Notes under the pieces: generated by a model
What the model was told of the DNA's origin: nothing
Databases searched by the model: none
What the model saw: only the letters and a program-made list of their open reading frames with translations
DNA from: Bacteroidia bacterium
GTDB taxonomy: Bacteria; Bacteroidota; Bacteroidia; UKL13-3
Length of the DNA: 41,446 nt
Assembly (NCBI GenBank): GCA_019695215.1
Contig: JAIBAK010000032.1
Span: forward strand, 1 to 41,446
Reading direction: 5' to 3'
In this document: piece by piece, positions 25,298 through 34,316 of the stretch
Position numbering within the stretch: position 1 is the first letter of the stretch
How the letters are laid out: each line of letters opens with the position of its first letter
Program-made: the position numbers and the translations under genes

Positions 25298-26797
25298 ATG
25301 GACAACAACAAAACGAAATTTACGCGAAAAAAAGATACGAAACAATTTCCGGTGGAGTTAATTACCGGTAAACTTCCCCCGCAGGCACTTGAACTGGAAG
25401 AGGCTGTTTTGGGGGCTTTAATGATTGAAAAAAATGCACTTTCGGTTGTCCTTGACATCCTAAAAGCAGATTATTTTTATAAGGACTCCCATCAGTTAAT
25501 TTTCAAAGCTATTCTTGGCTTATTTGATAAGTCTGAGCCAGTAGATATACTTACTGTTACCAATCAGCTTCGATTGGATGGTACCCTAGAAATTTGCGGA
25601 GGCCCGTATTATATTACTCAACTAACCAACCGGGTGGCTTCTGCGGCCAATATTGAATTTCACGCGCGCATTATCCAGCAAAAATTTATTCAGCGGGAGC
25701 TAATCCGGATATCGGGTGAAGTACAGCGAGACGCATTTGAAGAAACAACTGATGTGTTTGATTTACTTGACCAGACTGAAAATAAACTTTACCAGCTTAC
25801 CGAGGGAAATATTAGTAACAGCTCAGAAAAAGTTGATTCTATTTTAAAGGAAGCCATTAAACAAATTGAATCACTCAAGGGACATGAAGACGGCCTTACC
25901 GGAATTCCTTCGGGATTTACGGCATTAGACCGTTTAACTTCAGGCTGGCAAAAATCTGATTTGATTATTTTAGCCGCTCGCCCCGGTATGGGTAAAACGG
26001 CCTTTGTGTTGGGAATGGCCCGCAATGCTGCCGTTATCGGAAATAATCCCGTTGCTTTATTTTCTCTCGAAATGTCATCCATTCAATTGGTTAATCGTTT
26101 AATTGCAAGCGAAACCAATTTGGAAGCCGAGAAACTAAAAAAAGGACAACTACGGGAAGACGAATGGGTGCAGCTAAATAAAATGGTAGGTAAACTCTCT
26201 GAAGCACCTATATTTATTGACGACACTCCTGCCCTTTCCATATTTGAGCTTCGTGCCAAATGCCGGAAATTGAAATCGCAGCACAATATCCAATTAGTAA
26301 TTATAGATTACCTGCAACTGATGCGTGGCGATGAAAGCCGGTCGGGTGGAAATCGTGAGCAGGAAATAAGCTATATCTCACGCTCTCTGAAAGCTTTGGC
26401 TAAAGAATTAAATATTCCGGTTATTGCACTCTCGCAGTTAAGTCGCGCGGTAGAAACCCGTGGAGGTGATAAACGCCCTATGTTATCGGACCTCAGGGAA
26501 TCGGGTTCAATTGAGCAGGATGCCGATATGGTATCCTTTATTTACCGCCCCGAGTATTATGGATTTAATGACGACCAGGAAGGCAATTCATTGGTGGGAA
26601 TTGCAGAAATCATTGTTGCCAAGCATCGTAACGGTGCTACCGATACTGTTAAGCTTAAGTTTGTGAATAAATTTGCCCGGTTTGAAAACCTCGATATGTT
26701 CTCTTATTCTGATGATGCGGATTATGAACCATCAAACATGATTACGCTTCCATCGCGAATGAATAATATGAATGATGAAGAGGCTCCTCCGTTTTAA
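25298..26797 (+). CDS. dnaB: Replicative DNA helicase
   Basis: 499 residues. The hexameric 5'-3' helicase at the replication fork. The N-terminal DnaB domain starts at about 27 (LPPQALELEEAVLGALM). The C-terminal RecA-like domain has Walker A ARPGMGKT (227-234), LFSLEMSS, Walker B IIDYLQLM, and SRAVETRGGDKRPMLSDLRESGSIEQDAD. Length is somewhat longer than E. coli DnaB because of an N-terminal extension of about 25 mostly charged residues. No intein is present, although inteins are common in this gene. The gene ends 3 nt before the stop of the convergent TPR gene. DnaA-box-like sites lie upstream. Confidence 0.97.
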   Translation: MDNNKTKFTRKKDTKQFPVELITGKLPPQALELEEAVLGALMIEKNALSVVLDILKADYFYKDSHQLIFKAILGLFDKSEPVDILTVTNQLRLDGTLEICGGPYYITQLTNRVASAANIEFHARIIQQKFIQRELIRISGEVQRDAFEETTDVFDLLDQTENKLYQLTEGNISNSSEKVDSILKEAIKQIESLKGHEDGLTGIPSGFTALDRLTSGWQKSDLIILAARPGMGKTAFVLGMARNAAVIGNNPVALFSLEMSSIQLVNRLIASETNLEAEKLKKGQLREDEWVQLNKMVGKLSEAPIFIDDTPALSIFELRAKCRKLKSQHNIQLVIIDYLQLMRGDESRSGGNREQEISYISRSLKALAKELNIPVIALSQLSRAVETRGGDKRPMLSDLRESGSIEQDADMVSFIYRPEYYGFNDDQEGNSLVGIAEIIVAKHRNGATDTVKLKFVNKFARFENLDMFSYSDDADYEPSNMITLPSRMNNMNDEEAPPF

Positions 26798-26800
26798 ATC

Positions 26801-27118
26801 CTAATCATCAAGTAAATTAATAGCCGATTGCAGCTCGGCAGCAGTCTTATTTTCTTTTTGCTTTATTGCCAATTCATGTCCCCTCTTAAAAATGCTGCGT
26901 GCTTTTTCAGTCTCCGATTTTGTTTCAAGAATTTTACCCAATTGATAATAAGTCGCCAAATATTCCGGATTTCTTTCTTTCAGGTTCATAAGCAATTCCA
27001 ATGCTTTATCTAAATCCCCTGCTCCCATATATTCCATAGCTATAGCGTAATTGAGAAAATCATCATCCGGAGTTTCCTCTAAAAATTTTAACAATTGTTT
27101 CAATCTGTTTTGCGGCAT
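26801..27118 (-). CDS. Small tetratricopeptide-repeat protein
   Basis: 105 residues and no signal peptide, so cytoplasmic. Two TPR-like helical pairs: DFLNYAIAMEYMGAGDLDKALELLMNLKERNP and YLATYYQLGKILETKSETEKARSIFKRGHELA. The C-terminal helix is rich in K/E/N. Probably a protein-interaction adaptor. It is the only leftward gene between dnaB and etfB and converges with dnaB across a 3-nt gap. I cannot name a partner. Confidence 0.8.
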   Translation of the reverse strand: MPQNRLKQLLKFLEETPDDDFLNYAIAMEYMGAGDLDKALELLMNLKERNPEYLATYYQLGKILETKSETEKARSIFKRGHELAIKQKENKTAAELQSAINLLDD

Positions 27119-27141
27119 ATGCTAAATGAACAAAAAATAAA

Positions 27142-27149
27142 TACTTTTG
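27142..27149 (+). promoter_or_regulatory. Candidate -7 element of etfBA
   Basis: TACTTTTG is a perfect TAnnTTTG and ends 22 nt before the etfB ATG. No good -33 element is seen (TATG at 27118-27121). An AAGGA at 27161-27165 is a weak Shine-Dalgarno candidate. Confidence 0.4.
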
Positions 27150-27171
27150 TACCCCATTTTAAGGAAAGAAT

Positions 27172-27909
27172 ATGAAGATTCTGGTATGTATCAGCAATGT
27201 GCCTGATACCACAACAAAAATAACTTTTACTGACAATAACACGAAGTTCAATTCAGCAGGTGTTCAGTTTATTATTAACCCGTATGACGAACTGGCCTTA
27301 ACAAAAGCCCTCGAGCTGGTTGAAAAACACCAGGGTACTGTTACAGTAATTAATGTTGGGCTGGCCGATACCGAGCCCAATATTCGAAAGGCGCTTGCCA
27401 TTGGTGCCAATGATGCTATTCGGATTAACGCCCAACCTACCGATGCTTTTTTTGTGGCCTCCCAAATTGCTGAAGCTGTAAAATCTGAAAACTATGACCT
27501 TATTTTTACCGGACGGGAATCAATAGATTATAACAGCGGTCAGGTATGTGGCTTGTTGGCCGAAATGCTTGCGCTTCCATCGGTAAACGTAATTAACACA
27601 CTTGATATTGATAATGGAGTTGCCACCATGGAACGTGATATTGACGGTGGTCGCGAAGTAGTAAAATGTAACCTGCCTATGGTGGTAAGTGCTCAAAAAG
27701 AGTTAGCGGAACCCCGTATTCCCAACATGCGCGGAATTATGGCTGCCCGCACCAAACCTTTAAAAGTGGTAGACCCTGCCTCGCTCCCCAATTCAACCGA
27801 AATAGCCGTGTATGAATTGCCTCAGCCAAAAGCAGGATGTAAAATGATTGATGCTGAGAAAGCGGAAGAATTGATAAGCCTGTTACACAACGAAGCAAAA
27901 GTGATTTAA
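27172..27909 (+). CDS. etfB: Electron transfer flavoprotein beta subunit
   Basis: 245 residues. With EtfA it forms a soluble FAD/AMP heterodimer that carries electrons from acyl-CoA dehydrogenases to the quinone pool. The N-terminus KILVCISNVPDT, NPYDELALTKALEL and the segment GRESIDYNSGQVCGLLAEML are typical, as is the C-terminal GIMAARTKPLKVV. etfA follows 23 nt later. No acyl-CoA dehydrogenase or ETF:quinone oxidoreductase gene is in the window. The sequence does not reveal whether this pair is a conventional or a bifurcating ETF. Confidence 0.95.
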   Translation: MKILVCISNVPDTTTKITFTDNNTKFNSAGVQFIINPYDELALTKALELVEKHQGTVTVINVGLADTEPNIRKALAIGANDAIRINAQPTDAFFVASQIAEAVKSENYDLIFTGRESIDYNSGQVCGLLAEMLALPSVNVINTLDIDNGVATMERDIDGGREVVKCNLPMVVSAQKELAEPRIPNMRGIMAARTKPLKVVDPASLPNSTEIAVYELPQPKAGCKMIDAEKAEELISLLHNEAKVI

Positions 27910-27932
27910 TAATATATTAAGAACAGATTGAT

Positions 27933-28910
27933 ATGGCCATTTTAGTATTTGCAGAAAATATAGAAGGTATTTATAAAAAGTCATCCTTCGAGGCAGTTAG
28001 TTATGCAGCGGCAATTGCTTCGACTACAGGAGATAAAGTTATTGCTGCTTCTCTTGGAACCGTGGAAGGCGGACGACTGGAGGAATTGGCCCGTTACGGA
28101 GCTGATAAAATTGTAAATGCCTCCGATAAAAAATTAGATGTTTTCAATCCTCAGGCATATGCCTCGGTGCTGGCACAAATTGCCAAACAGGAAAACGCCA
28201 CCATTGTGGTGCTCAGTAATACTTATAGTGGTAAATCACTTGCCCCGCGCCTGGCAGTAAAACTAAATGCAGGGTTGGTTTCAGGCGTTATAACCCTGCC
28301 TGAAACATCATCCGGCTTTAAAGTGAAAAAAACTGTTTTCTCGGGTAAAGCATTTGCTGATGTTGAAATTAAAAATCAGGTTAAAATTCTTGCCCTTACT
28401 GCCAATTCTTACAGCCCTCAGGAATTAAACAAGGCTGCCGAAATTGCAGAGTTTTCTGCATCCTTCAGCGATAGTGATTTTGCCAGTCAGTCAGTAGAAG
28501 TAAAAAGAGTATCGGGTAAAATTCCGTTAACCGAAGCCGAATTAGTTGTATCAGGCGGAAGAGGAATGAAAGGTCCTGAAAACTGGGCCATGCTGGAAGA
28601 GCTTGCCAACGTGCTGGGAGCGGCAACTGCCTGTTCAAAACCCGTTTCTGATATGCACTGGCGGCCACACTCGGAGCATGTGGGGCAAACCGGAATTACC
28701 ATTAAACCTAATTTGTATATTGCTTGCGGTATTTCGGGTGCTATACAGCATTTGGCCGGGGTTAGTTCAAGTAAAGTTATTGTGGCCATTAATAAAGATC
28801 CTGAAGCTCCCTTTTTTAAGGCTGCCGACTATGGGATAATAGGCGATGTTTTTGATGTGGTGCCTAAATTAGTTACAGCAGCCAAAAATCTTAAATCATC
28901 CCAAAACTAA
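27933..28910 (+). CDS. etfA: Electron transfer flavoprotein alpha subunit
   Basis: 325 residues. The FAD-binding C-terminal domain has VSGGRGMKGPENW (from about 206), ELANVLGAATACSKPVSDMHW, QTGITIKPNLYIACGISGAIQHLAG and VAINKDPEAPFFKAADYGIIGD, the usual isoalloxazine and adenine contacts. The N-terminal domain begins MAILVFAENIEG. Partner of EtfB immediately upstream. It is followed by an AT-rich gap of 62 nt before the bifunctional-nuclease-family gene, with no clear terminator. Confidence 0.96.
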   Translation: MAILVFAENIEGIYKKSSFEAVSYAAAIASTTGDKVIAASLGTVEGGRLEELARYGADKIVNASDKKLDVFNPQAYASVLAQIAKQENATIVVLSNTYSGKSLAPRLAVKLNAGLVSGVITLPETSSGFKVKKTVFSGKAFADVEIKNQVKILALTANSYSPQELNKAAEIAEFSASFSDSDFASQSVEVKRVSGKIPLTEAELVVSGGRGMKGPENWAMLEELANVLGAATACSKPVSDMHWRPHSEHVGQTGITIKPNLYIACGISGAIQHLAGVSSSKVIVAINKDPEAPFFKAADYGIIGDVFDVVPKLVTAAKNLKSSQN

Positions 28911-28972
28911 AAGAAGTTTTATTTTACTCCTTTTATTATTTTTGACATTCTTGGTACTACCTTTACAACTGC

Positions 28973-29587
28973 ATGCAAAAAATTCGGCTTGATATTGTCG
29001 GCCTCACTTCGGGGCAGTCTCATGGTTCGTACACCCTTATTTTAGGGGAAGAACTTGGCAACCGGAAATTGCCCATTATAATCGGAAGTTTTGAAGCCCA
29101 GGCCATCGCCATCGAAATTGAAAAAATAGTTCCGTTTCGCCCTATGACACATGATTTATTTGTGTCGTTCTGCCGTACATTTGATGTTGAAATAAAAGAA
29201 GTACTCATTCATACCCTTACCGATGGTGTTTTTTACGCAAAGATGATTTGCGAATTAAACGGAGAATTGAAAGAAATTGATGCCCGCACTTCTGATGCTA
29301 TTGCACTTGCCGTAAGATTCAAATGCCCAATTTATACCACCGATGCCATTATGCGCTCGGCAGGTATTGTGATAAACGAGGAAGAAGAAAGAAAGGACGA
29401 AAACGAACAAGAGAACGAAGAAGAAACAGAAGAAACTTTTATTGAACCCCAGCCTTTCAACCCAAATGCAAACCTTACTTCAATGACCATTGATCAGCTT
29501 CATAATCTGCTGGAGGAAGCTATACGAATTGAAGATTACCACCGGGCAGCATTAATACGGGATGAAATAAACAAGCGTGAAAAATAA
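28973..29587 (+). CDS. Bifunctional nuclease (BFN/DUF151) family protein with UVR-like tail
   Basis: 204 residues. The BFN core (1-130) carries RKLPIIIGSFEAQAIAIEIE, RPMTHDLFVSF and DARTSDAIALAVRFKCPIY, the family's conserved stretches. An acidic E/D/N linker (about 135-155) then joins a C-terminal UVR-like helical hairpin (LHNLLEEAIRIEDYHRAALIRDEINKRE), a module also seen in ClpC and UvrB. BFN homologues are reported as DNase/RNase, but a nuclease role in Bacteroidota is not proven here. A TACCTTTA motif lies just upstream (28958-28965). The ATG of the nucleoside transporter overlaps its stop (TAATG at 29585-29589). Confidence 0.88.
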   Translation: MQKIRLDIVGLTSGQSHGSYTLILGEELGNRKLPIIIGSFEAQAIAIEIEKIVPFRPMTHDLFVSFCRTFDVEIKEVLIHTLTDGVFYAKMICELNGELKEIDARTSDAIALAVRFKCPIYTTDAIMRSAGIVINEEEERKDENEQENEEETEETFIEPQPFNPNANLTSMTIDQLHNLLEEAIRIEDYHRAALIRDEINKREK

Positions 29588-30819
29588 TGGATCGTTTCAC
29601 AGGGCTTTTGGGTGTAGTTTTCATTCTTGGATTAGCCTTCCTTTTTTCCAATAACAAAAAAAAGATAAATTACCGTTTAGTTGCAAGCGGACTTGGGTTG
29701 CAAACCCTTCTGGCGTTGCTTATTCTTAAAGTTCCGCCTGTAACGTCATTCTTCCAGTTTCTTGGCAGAGGCATGCAAAAAATTGAACAGTTTGCAAAAG
29801 AAGGAGCCAATTTTGTTTACCGCGGCTTAGGCTCATACGATAAAACCGGAGCACCTGTAAATTATGCCTCCCCCGATACTTTTGTTTTTGCATTTAATAT
29901 TACAGCTACCATTATTCTTGTTTGCGTTTTAGTGGCTATGCTTTACCATGCCGGTATCATGCAAAAACTGGTTGAACTTATAGCCCGCGCCATGAACTGG
30001 GTGATGCGCGTGAGTGGTGCCGAGGCATTAAGCAATGTGGCCAGTGCTTTTGTAGGACAGGTAGAAGCACAGGTAATGATCAGACCTTATCTGGCTGGTA
30101 TGACCAAAAGTGAATTGCTCGCTTCCATGAGTGGAAGTCTGGCCTGCATTGCAGGAGGGATTTTAATTGTGTATGCCAATATGGGAGCCAAAGCGGAATA
30201 CCTGATTGCTGCAAGTTTGATGGCTGCTCCCGGGGCACTGGTTATTTCCAAAATTGTGTTTCCCGAAACAGAAGAATCTCAAACAATGGGCAAAGTAAAA
30301 CTTCAGGTAAAAAGCGAATACAGCAACCTGATTGACGCAATAAGCCACGGGGCTGCCGATGGATTTAAAATATCAATGAATGTAATCGCCATGCTCATTG
30401 GTTTTATTGCTTTAATTGCCATGATAAACTGGATGCTGGCTCATATTTACCCCACCTTGTCGCTCGATTTTATTTTCAGTAAAATATTTTATCCCATTGC
30501 CTGGTTAATGGGAACACCTGCCGAAGACGTAAACAATGTAGCTACATTGCTGGGGCAAAAACTTACGGTAAATGAATTTGTTGCTTTCCGAAATTTAACT
30601 ACCGGCACCATTCCTGTTATTTCGGATAAAGGAATGATGATAGTAAGTATTGCCATTTGCGGCTTTGCTAACTTTAGCAGCGTAGGGATGCAGATTGGCG
30701 GAATAAGTGCATTGGCACCGGAGCGAAGAACTGATTTGGCCAAACTTGGAATGCGTGCATTGTTGTGTGGCACGCTGGCTTCCTACCTTAGTGCTACCAT
30801 AGCCGGTATTATAATGTAA
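29587..30819 (+). CDS. Concentrative nucleoside transporter (CNT/NupC family)
   Basis: 410 residues with about 9-10 hydrophobic segments. An inner-membrane ion-coupled importer of nucleosides. The family sequence SNVASAFVGQVEAQVMIRPYLAGMTKSEL holds the Q/E substrate-contact motif. ISHGAADGFKISMNVIAMLIGF and NLTTGTIPVISDKGMMIVSIAICGFANFSSVGMQIGG are the second conserved half. Na+ or H+ coupling cannot be told from sequence alone. Overlaps the upstream gene by one base, so co-translated. The last 11 bp overlap the convergent nuclease-domain gene. Confidence 0.94.
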   Translation: MDRFTGLLGVVFILGLAFLFSNNKKKINYRLVASGLGLQTLLALLILKVPPVTSFFQFLGRGMQKIEQFAKEGANFVYRGLGSYDKTGAPVNYASPDTFVFAFNITATIILVCVLVAMLYHAGIMQKLVELIARAMNWVMRVSGAEALSNVASAFVGQVEAQVMIRPYLAGMTKSELLASMSGSLACIAGGILIVYANMGAKAEYLIAASLMAAPGALVISKIVFPETEESQTMGKVKLQVKSEYSNLIDAISHGAADGFKISMNVIAMLIGFIALIAMINWMLAHIYPTLSLDFIFSKIFYPIAWLMGTPAEDVNNVATLLGQKLTVNEFVAFRNLTTGTIPVISDKGMMIVSIAICGFANFSSVGMQIGGISALAPERRTDLAKLGMRALLCGTLASYLSATIAGIIM

Positions 30820-31267
30820 TTAGTTCCTGAAACGTGGGAATAGTTTCTGTGAAAGTATATTTCTTATTGTTTAAATCTATTTTACAAACAAAGTGATTGA
30901 GTCCATTGGTCACTAACAAAAAAGGCACCTGCATGGTGATATTATAACGGGCAATCTGGTCAAAAACCTGCTGATTAATCTGAATACCCGGAGCCTTGCA
31001 TTCCACAATAAGTTTTGGAGCTCCCGAAGTAACGTAGGCCACAATATCGGTTCGTTTGGAAAGTCCGTTTAACTTCAGCATTTTTTCAACAGATAAAAGT
31101 CCTGTAGGATAACTCAGATGCTCTGCTAAATAATGAATTACATGTTGCCTTACCCACTCCTCGGGCGTAAGACTTACATATTTTTTTCTGATTATATCGT
31201 AAATTAATTTTCTTTGCCCTTCAGCCGAGAATTGAAATTGAAAAGAAGGAAAATTTAACACCTGCAT
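30809..31267 (-). CDS. Stand-alone type I restriction HsdR N-terminal-like (PD-(D/E)xK) protein
   Basis: 152 residues. The N-terminus (LIYDIIRKKYVSLTPEEWVRQHVIHYL) and the nuclease core RTDIVAY...PKLIVECKAP match the HSDR_N_2 family, with D74 and E89-C-K91 as the PD-(D/E)xK residues. No helicase, HsdM or HsdS gene accompanies it, so this is not a restriction system. Similar short genes sit beside holA in other Bacteroidota, as far as I recall. Its role is unknown. Divergent from holA with 20 bp between start codons; converges with and overlaps the CNT gene. Confidence 0.85.
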   Translation of the reverse strand: MQVLNFPSFQFQFSAEGQRKLIYDIIRKKYVSLTPEEWVRQHVIHYLAEHLSYPTGLLSVEKMLKLNGLSKRTDIVAYVTSGAPKLIVECKAPGIQINQQVFDQIARYNITMQVPFLLVTNGLNHFVCKIDLNNKKYTFTETIPTFQELITL

Positions 31268-31287
31268 TTAAGCACGCAAATTAAGCA

Positions 31288-32307
31288 ATGGCAACGGATA
31301 CTTTAAAAGCATATGATGAAATAATGTCGGCAATCAAGGCTAAAAAATTTGCCCCGGTTTATCTGCTTCATGGCGAAGAATCATACTTTATTGATAAAAT
31401 TAGTGATGCCCTTGACGAAAGTGTGCTGAGCGAGGCAGAAAAGGGTTTTAATTTTTCACTCTTTTACGGAAAAGATGTGGATGCCTCGCAAATTGCAGGT
31501 GCTGCCAGACGTTTTCCGATGATGGCGCCCTACCAGCTTATTCTGGTTAAGGAAGCGCAGGAAATAAAAAATTACGATGCGCTTATCCCCTATTTTCAGC
31601 AACCTTTAGACAGCACCATTTTAGTTTTATGTTATAAGAATAAAAAATTTGACAAGCGCACCAAAGCCTACACTGCATTAAAAAAATGCGTTACGTTCGA
31701 ATCCGGAAAATTATACAGCAATCAGGTTTCCGGGTGGATTACTGCTTACCTTAAAAAGCAGGGAATTAAAATTAATGATAAAGCCTGCCTGCTGCTTAGC
31801 GAATACATAGGGACAGACCTAAGCCGGATTGCCAACGAATTAGATAAAATTCTCATTAACAAAAAAGATAAAAGCACCGAGATAAGTCTGGAAGAAATAG
31901 AACAAAATGTAGGTATTAGTAAGGACTTTAATATTTTTGAGCTGCAAAATGCCATTGGGCAGCGAAATGCTTACAAAGCCTACCTGATCGGGGAGCATAT
32001 TACCCAGTCAAAAGATTTTTCAATGATTCCGTTAATTGCCAACCTGTATAATTTTTTTTCGAAACTCTATGTTGCTCATCAGCTCCAGGATAAAAGCAAA
32101 AACGGCCTGATGAAATCACTTGGTATAAATTTCTTTTTTGCCGAGGACTACCTAACCGCCCTTAAGAATTATTCTCCTCAACGAACTTATATGGCTTTCA
32201 ATATACTGAAAACCTTCGATTTAAAAAGCAAAGGCATTAACGATAATGCTACCGATGAAAAACAACAGTTAAAAGAGTTGATCTATATGTTAACTCAATA
32301 TAACTAA
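31288..32307 (+). CDS. holA: DNA polymerase III subunit delta
   Basis: 339 residues. The clamp-loader subunit that opens the beta sliding clamp. APVYLLHGEESYFIDKI is the N-terminal signature, followed by LVKEAQEIKNYDAL, a degenerate AAA+ fold with no Walker A, and the C-terminal helical collar (DFNIFELQNAIGQRNAYKAYLIGEHI). Length agrees with the family. Start ATG 31288, 20 bp from the divergent HsdR-N-like gene. Confidence 0.92.
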   Translation: MATDTLKAYDEIMSAIKAKKFAPVYLLHGEESYFIDKISDALDESVLSEAEKGFNFSLFYGKDVDASQIAGAARRFPMMAPYQLILVKEAQEIKNYDALIPYFQQPLDSTILVLCYKNKKFDKRTKAYTALKKCVTFESGKLYSNQVSGWITAYLKKQGIKINDKACLLLSEYIGTDLSRIANELDKILINKKDKSTEISLEEIEQNVGISKDFNIFELQNAIGQRNAYKAYLIGEHITQSKDFSMIPLIANLYNFFSKLYVAHQLQDKSKNGLMKSLGINFFFAEDYLTALKNYSPQRTYMAFNILKTFDLKSKGINDNATDEKQQLKELIYMLTQYN

Positions 32308-32310
32308 GGC

Positions 32311-32340
32311 TTTCTATTTCAAAAATATTTATTAAACTTG
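32311..32340 (+). promoter_or_regulatory. Candidate promoter of the T9SS BNR-like protein
   Basis: TTTC (32311-32314), 18 nt, then TAAACTTG (32333-32340), one mismatch from TAnnTTTG. The TTG at 32338, which would extend the downstream frame, falls inside this element, supporting ATG 32386 as the true start. Confidence 0.4.
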
Positions 32341-32385
32341 CATTTCCTTATATCGTATAAATTTAATCTTAATCATATAACGCTG

Positions 32386-34260
32386 ATGAAAAAAGTAGTA
32401 CTAATTGGTTTAATGACAACTCCTTTCTGGGTTATGGCCCAGCAAAAGAATGTTGTAACAAACGGCACCAAAACGGGAGCCACCGACAACAAAGTGGTAA
32501 CCACCACAACAACAACTACAACTAATAACCCAAAAGGCACTCAACCCAGTACCACCTTATCTCCAAGTACCATCAATTACCCGATGGTTAAAATCGGAGA
32601 ATCAAAGTACGACCTGCAGACCAATGCTTCTATTGGACGCAGAGTAATGGAGTACGCAGGCGGAAAAGTATCTGTTGTTTGGACATACTCAAACGAAAAC
32701 GATCCATGGAACGACCGCGGTACCGGTTACAACCACTTCAACGGAACTTCTTGGGGCAGTACTCCATCAGTACGTATTGAAGGAGGCACAGGAACAACTA
32801 ACAGAACCGGTTGGCCAAGTCTTGGACAAATTGGAACAGGAGAATATGTTTTCGGACACGCTCCTGTTGGAGGTTTTCGCAAATCAACAAATGGTACCAT
32901 TGGAAGTAACACCTGGACTTTGTCGCCTATTCTTCTGGGCGATAATACCAACCAATACCCTATTTGGGGCAGAGTAGCAAATAATGGAAACACCGTTCAC
33001 GTGGTAGCTAATTATACAACTACTGCAGGCAATAAAGTGATTAAAGGCGTAAACAACCCAATGGTGTATTCAAGATCGCTTGACGGAGGCACTACCTGGC
33101 CAATTCAAAACATTACCCTTCCCGGATACGACTCCACACTTACTCTTTATGGTGGCGGAGATAACTATGCCATTGATGTTCGCGATTCTATTGTTGCCAT
33201 CGTAGCCGGTGGCGTAGTTGACCATGTTGTACTTTGGAAGTCTACTAACAACGGAACAACTTTTATGAGAATAATAGTTGACAGTATGCCTTATGGCACA
33301 AAAGATACTTTTAGTAACCAAAAATACAGAGGAAATGACGGATCAATGGAAGTGGTGATTGACAACAACGGAAAAGTTCAACTTTTCTGGGGAATGAGCG
33401 TTGTTGCTTCTAAAACCAGCGATAGCTCATACTCTTATTATCCTTCAGTTGGAGCTTTAATGCATTGGAGTGAGTACACCAATAAAATTGATACCATTGC
33501 TACTATCCTTGACAGAAATAATACCGATACCATCGAAATTGAGCCTTCAACCTGGCAAATTACTACTACCAACACCGGAGCAGCTGCCAGATATGGAAGC
33601 ACCTGTCTGGTAACCATGCCAAGTGCCGGTGTGGATGCATCTAATTATATTTATGTAGTTTATTCAGCTCCGGTTGAAGAAGACGTAACGCCTCTTGACC
33701 CGTTTGAAAACTACCGCGATGTGTATGTGGTGTATTCAAAAGACAACGGTGCCACGTGGGCAGCTCCTCAAAACCTTACCAAAGGACAAGGATTTGAAGA
33801 TGTTTTTGGTTGCATCAACAAACAAATAAGCAATAAACTTCATTTAATATGGCAGCGTGACGGAGACCCCGGAACAGCTCTTCAAAATGGAGACCTTCCA
33901 GGTGTAAATGACATTATGTATGCTGCTATTCCTACTGCCGATATCCTGAACAACTCTATTGGCGGAGATGTAGGATTGAGCGTAAAAAATGTTCATGCAA
34001 ATGATTTATTCTCGGTTAGTCAAAACTTCCCTAATCCTTTCTCTAATGAAACCGTAATAAGTATTGCGATGAAAAAAGGAGCTGAAGTTACATTTACTAT
34101 CACTAATATGCTTGGACAAACAGTAACCACGTCTGTTTCTAACCTGAAAACAGGAATCAACGAAATTACTGTTGATGGAAACAACCTTGAGGCTGGTGTT
34201 TATTTCTACACTATTTCTTCAGGAAACTTCTCAGAAACCAGAAAAATGATTGTTCAGTAA
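32386..34260 (+). CDS. T9SS-exported protein with sialidase/BNR-like beta-propeller
   Basis: 624 residues from ATG 32386, which opens a clean signal peptide (MKKVVLIGLMTTPFWVMAQQ). The frame is open to a TTG at 32338, but that codon lies within the probable -7 element. A run of eight threonines (39-46) sits in a low-complexity linker, then a six-bladed-propeller-like body. It has BNR/Asp-box-like motifs: YSRSLDGGTTW, WKSTNNGTTF, YSKDNGATWAAPQNLT. The C-terminus is a T9SS type A domain (SQNFPNPFSNETVISI, then AGVYFYTISSGNFSETRKMIVQ). No sialidase catalytic set is obvious, so glycan binding or scaffold is possible. The Thr run could be O-glycosylated. Followed by a strong terminator. Confidence 0.82.
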   Translation: MKKVVLIGLMTTPFWVMAQQKNVVTNGTKTGATDNKVVTTTTTTTTNNPKGTQPSTTLSPSTINYPMVKIGESKYDLQTNASIGRRVMEYAGGKVSVVWTYSNENDPWNDRGTGYNHFNGTSWGSTPSVRIEGGTGTTNRTGWPSLGQIGTGEYVFGHAPVGGFRKSTNGTIGSNTWTLSPILLGDNTNQYPIWGRVANNGNTVHVVANYTTTAGNKVIKGVNNPMVYSRSLDGGTTWPIQNITLPGYDSTLTLYGGGDNYAIDVRDSIVAIVAGGVVDHVVLWKSTNNGTTFMRIIVDSMPYGTKDTFSNQKYRGNDGSMEVVIDNNGKVQLFWGMSVVASKTSDSSYSYYPSVGALMHWSEYTNKIDTIATILDRNNTDTIEIEPSTWQITTTNTGAAARYGSTCLVTMPSAGVDASNYIYVVYSAPVEEDVTPLDPFENYRDVYVVYSKDNGATWAAPQNLTKGQGFEDVFGCINKQISNKLHLIWQRDGDPGTALQNGDLPGVNDIMYAAIPTADILNNSIGGDVGLSVKNVHANDLFSVSQNFPNPFSNETVISIAMKKGAEVTFTITNMLGQTVTTSVSNLKTGINEITVDGNNLEAGVYFYTISSGNFSETRKMIVQ

Positions 34261-34281
34261 TCACTGAATACCCCCATAATA

Positions 34282-34313
34282 AAAAAAGCCCCGCAGCAAT
34301 GTGGGGCTTTTTT
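34282..34313. terminator. Bidirectional intrinsic terminator between convergent genes
   Basis: A 14-bp stem (34282-34295 with 34300-34313, one G-U) with a GCAA tetraloop (34296-34299), A6 on the left and T6 on the right. It serves the exported protein on the plus strand and the FAD oxidase on the minus strand, whose stop codon is only 3 nt away. Confidence 0.88.
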
Positions 34314-34316
34314 ATT

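Noticed and set aside
30809..31267. Restriction-modification system
   Set aside because: Only an HsdR-N-like domain is present; no helicase, methylase or specificity gene nearby.
32338..32385. TTG at 32338 as start of the BNR-like T9SS protein
   Set aside because: The codon is inside the TAAACTTG -7-like element and the signal peptide starts cleanly at ATG 32386.
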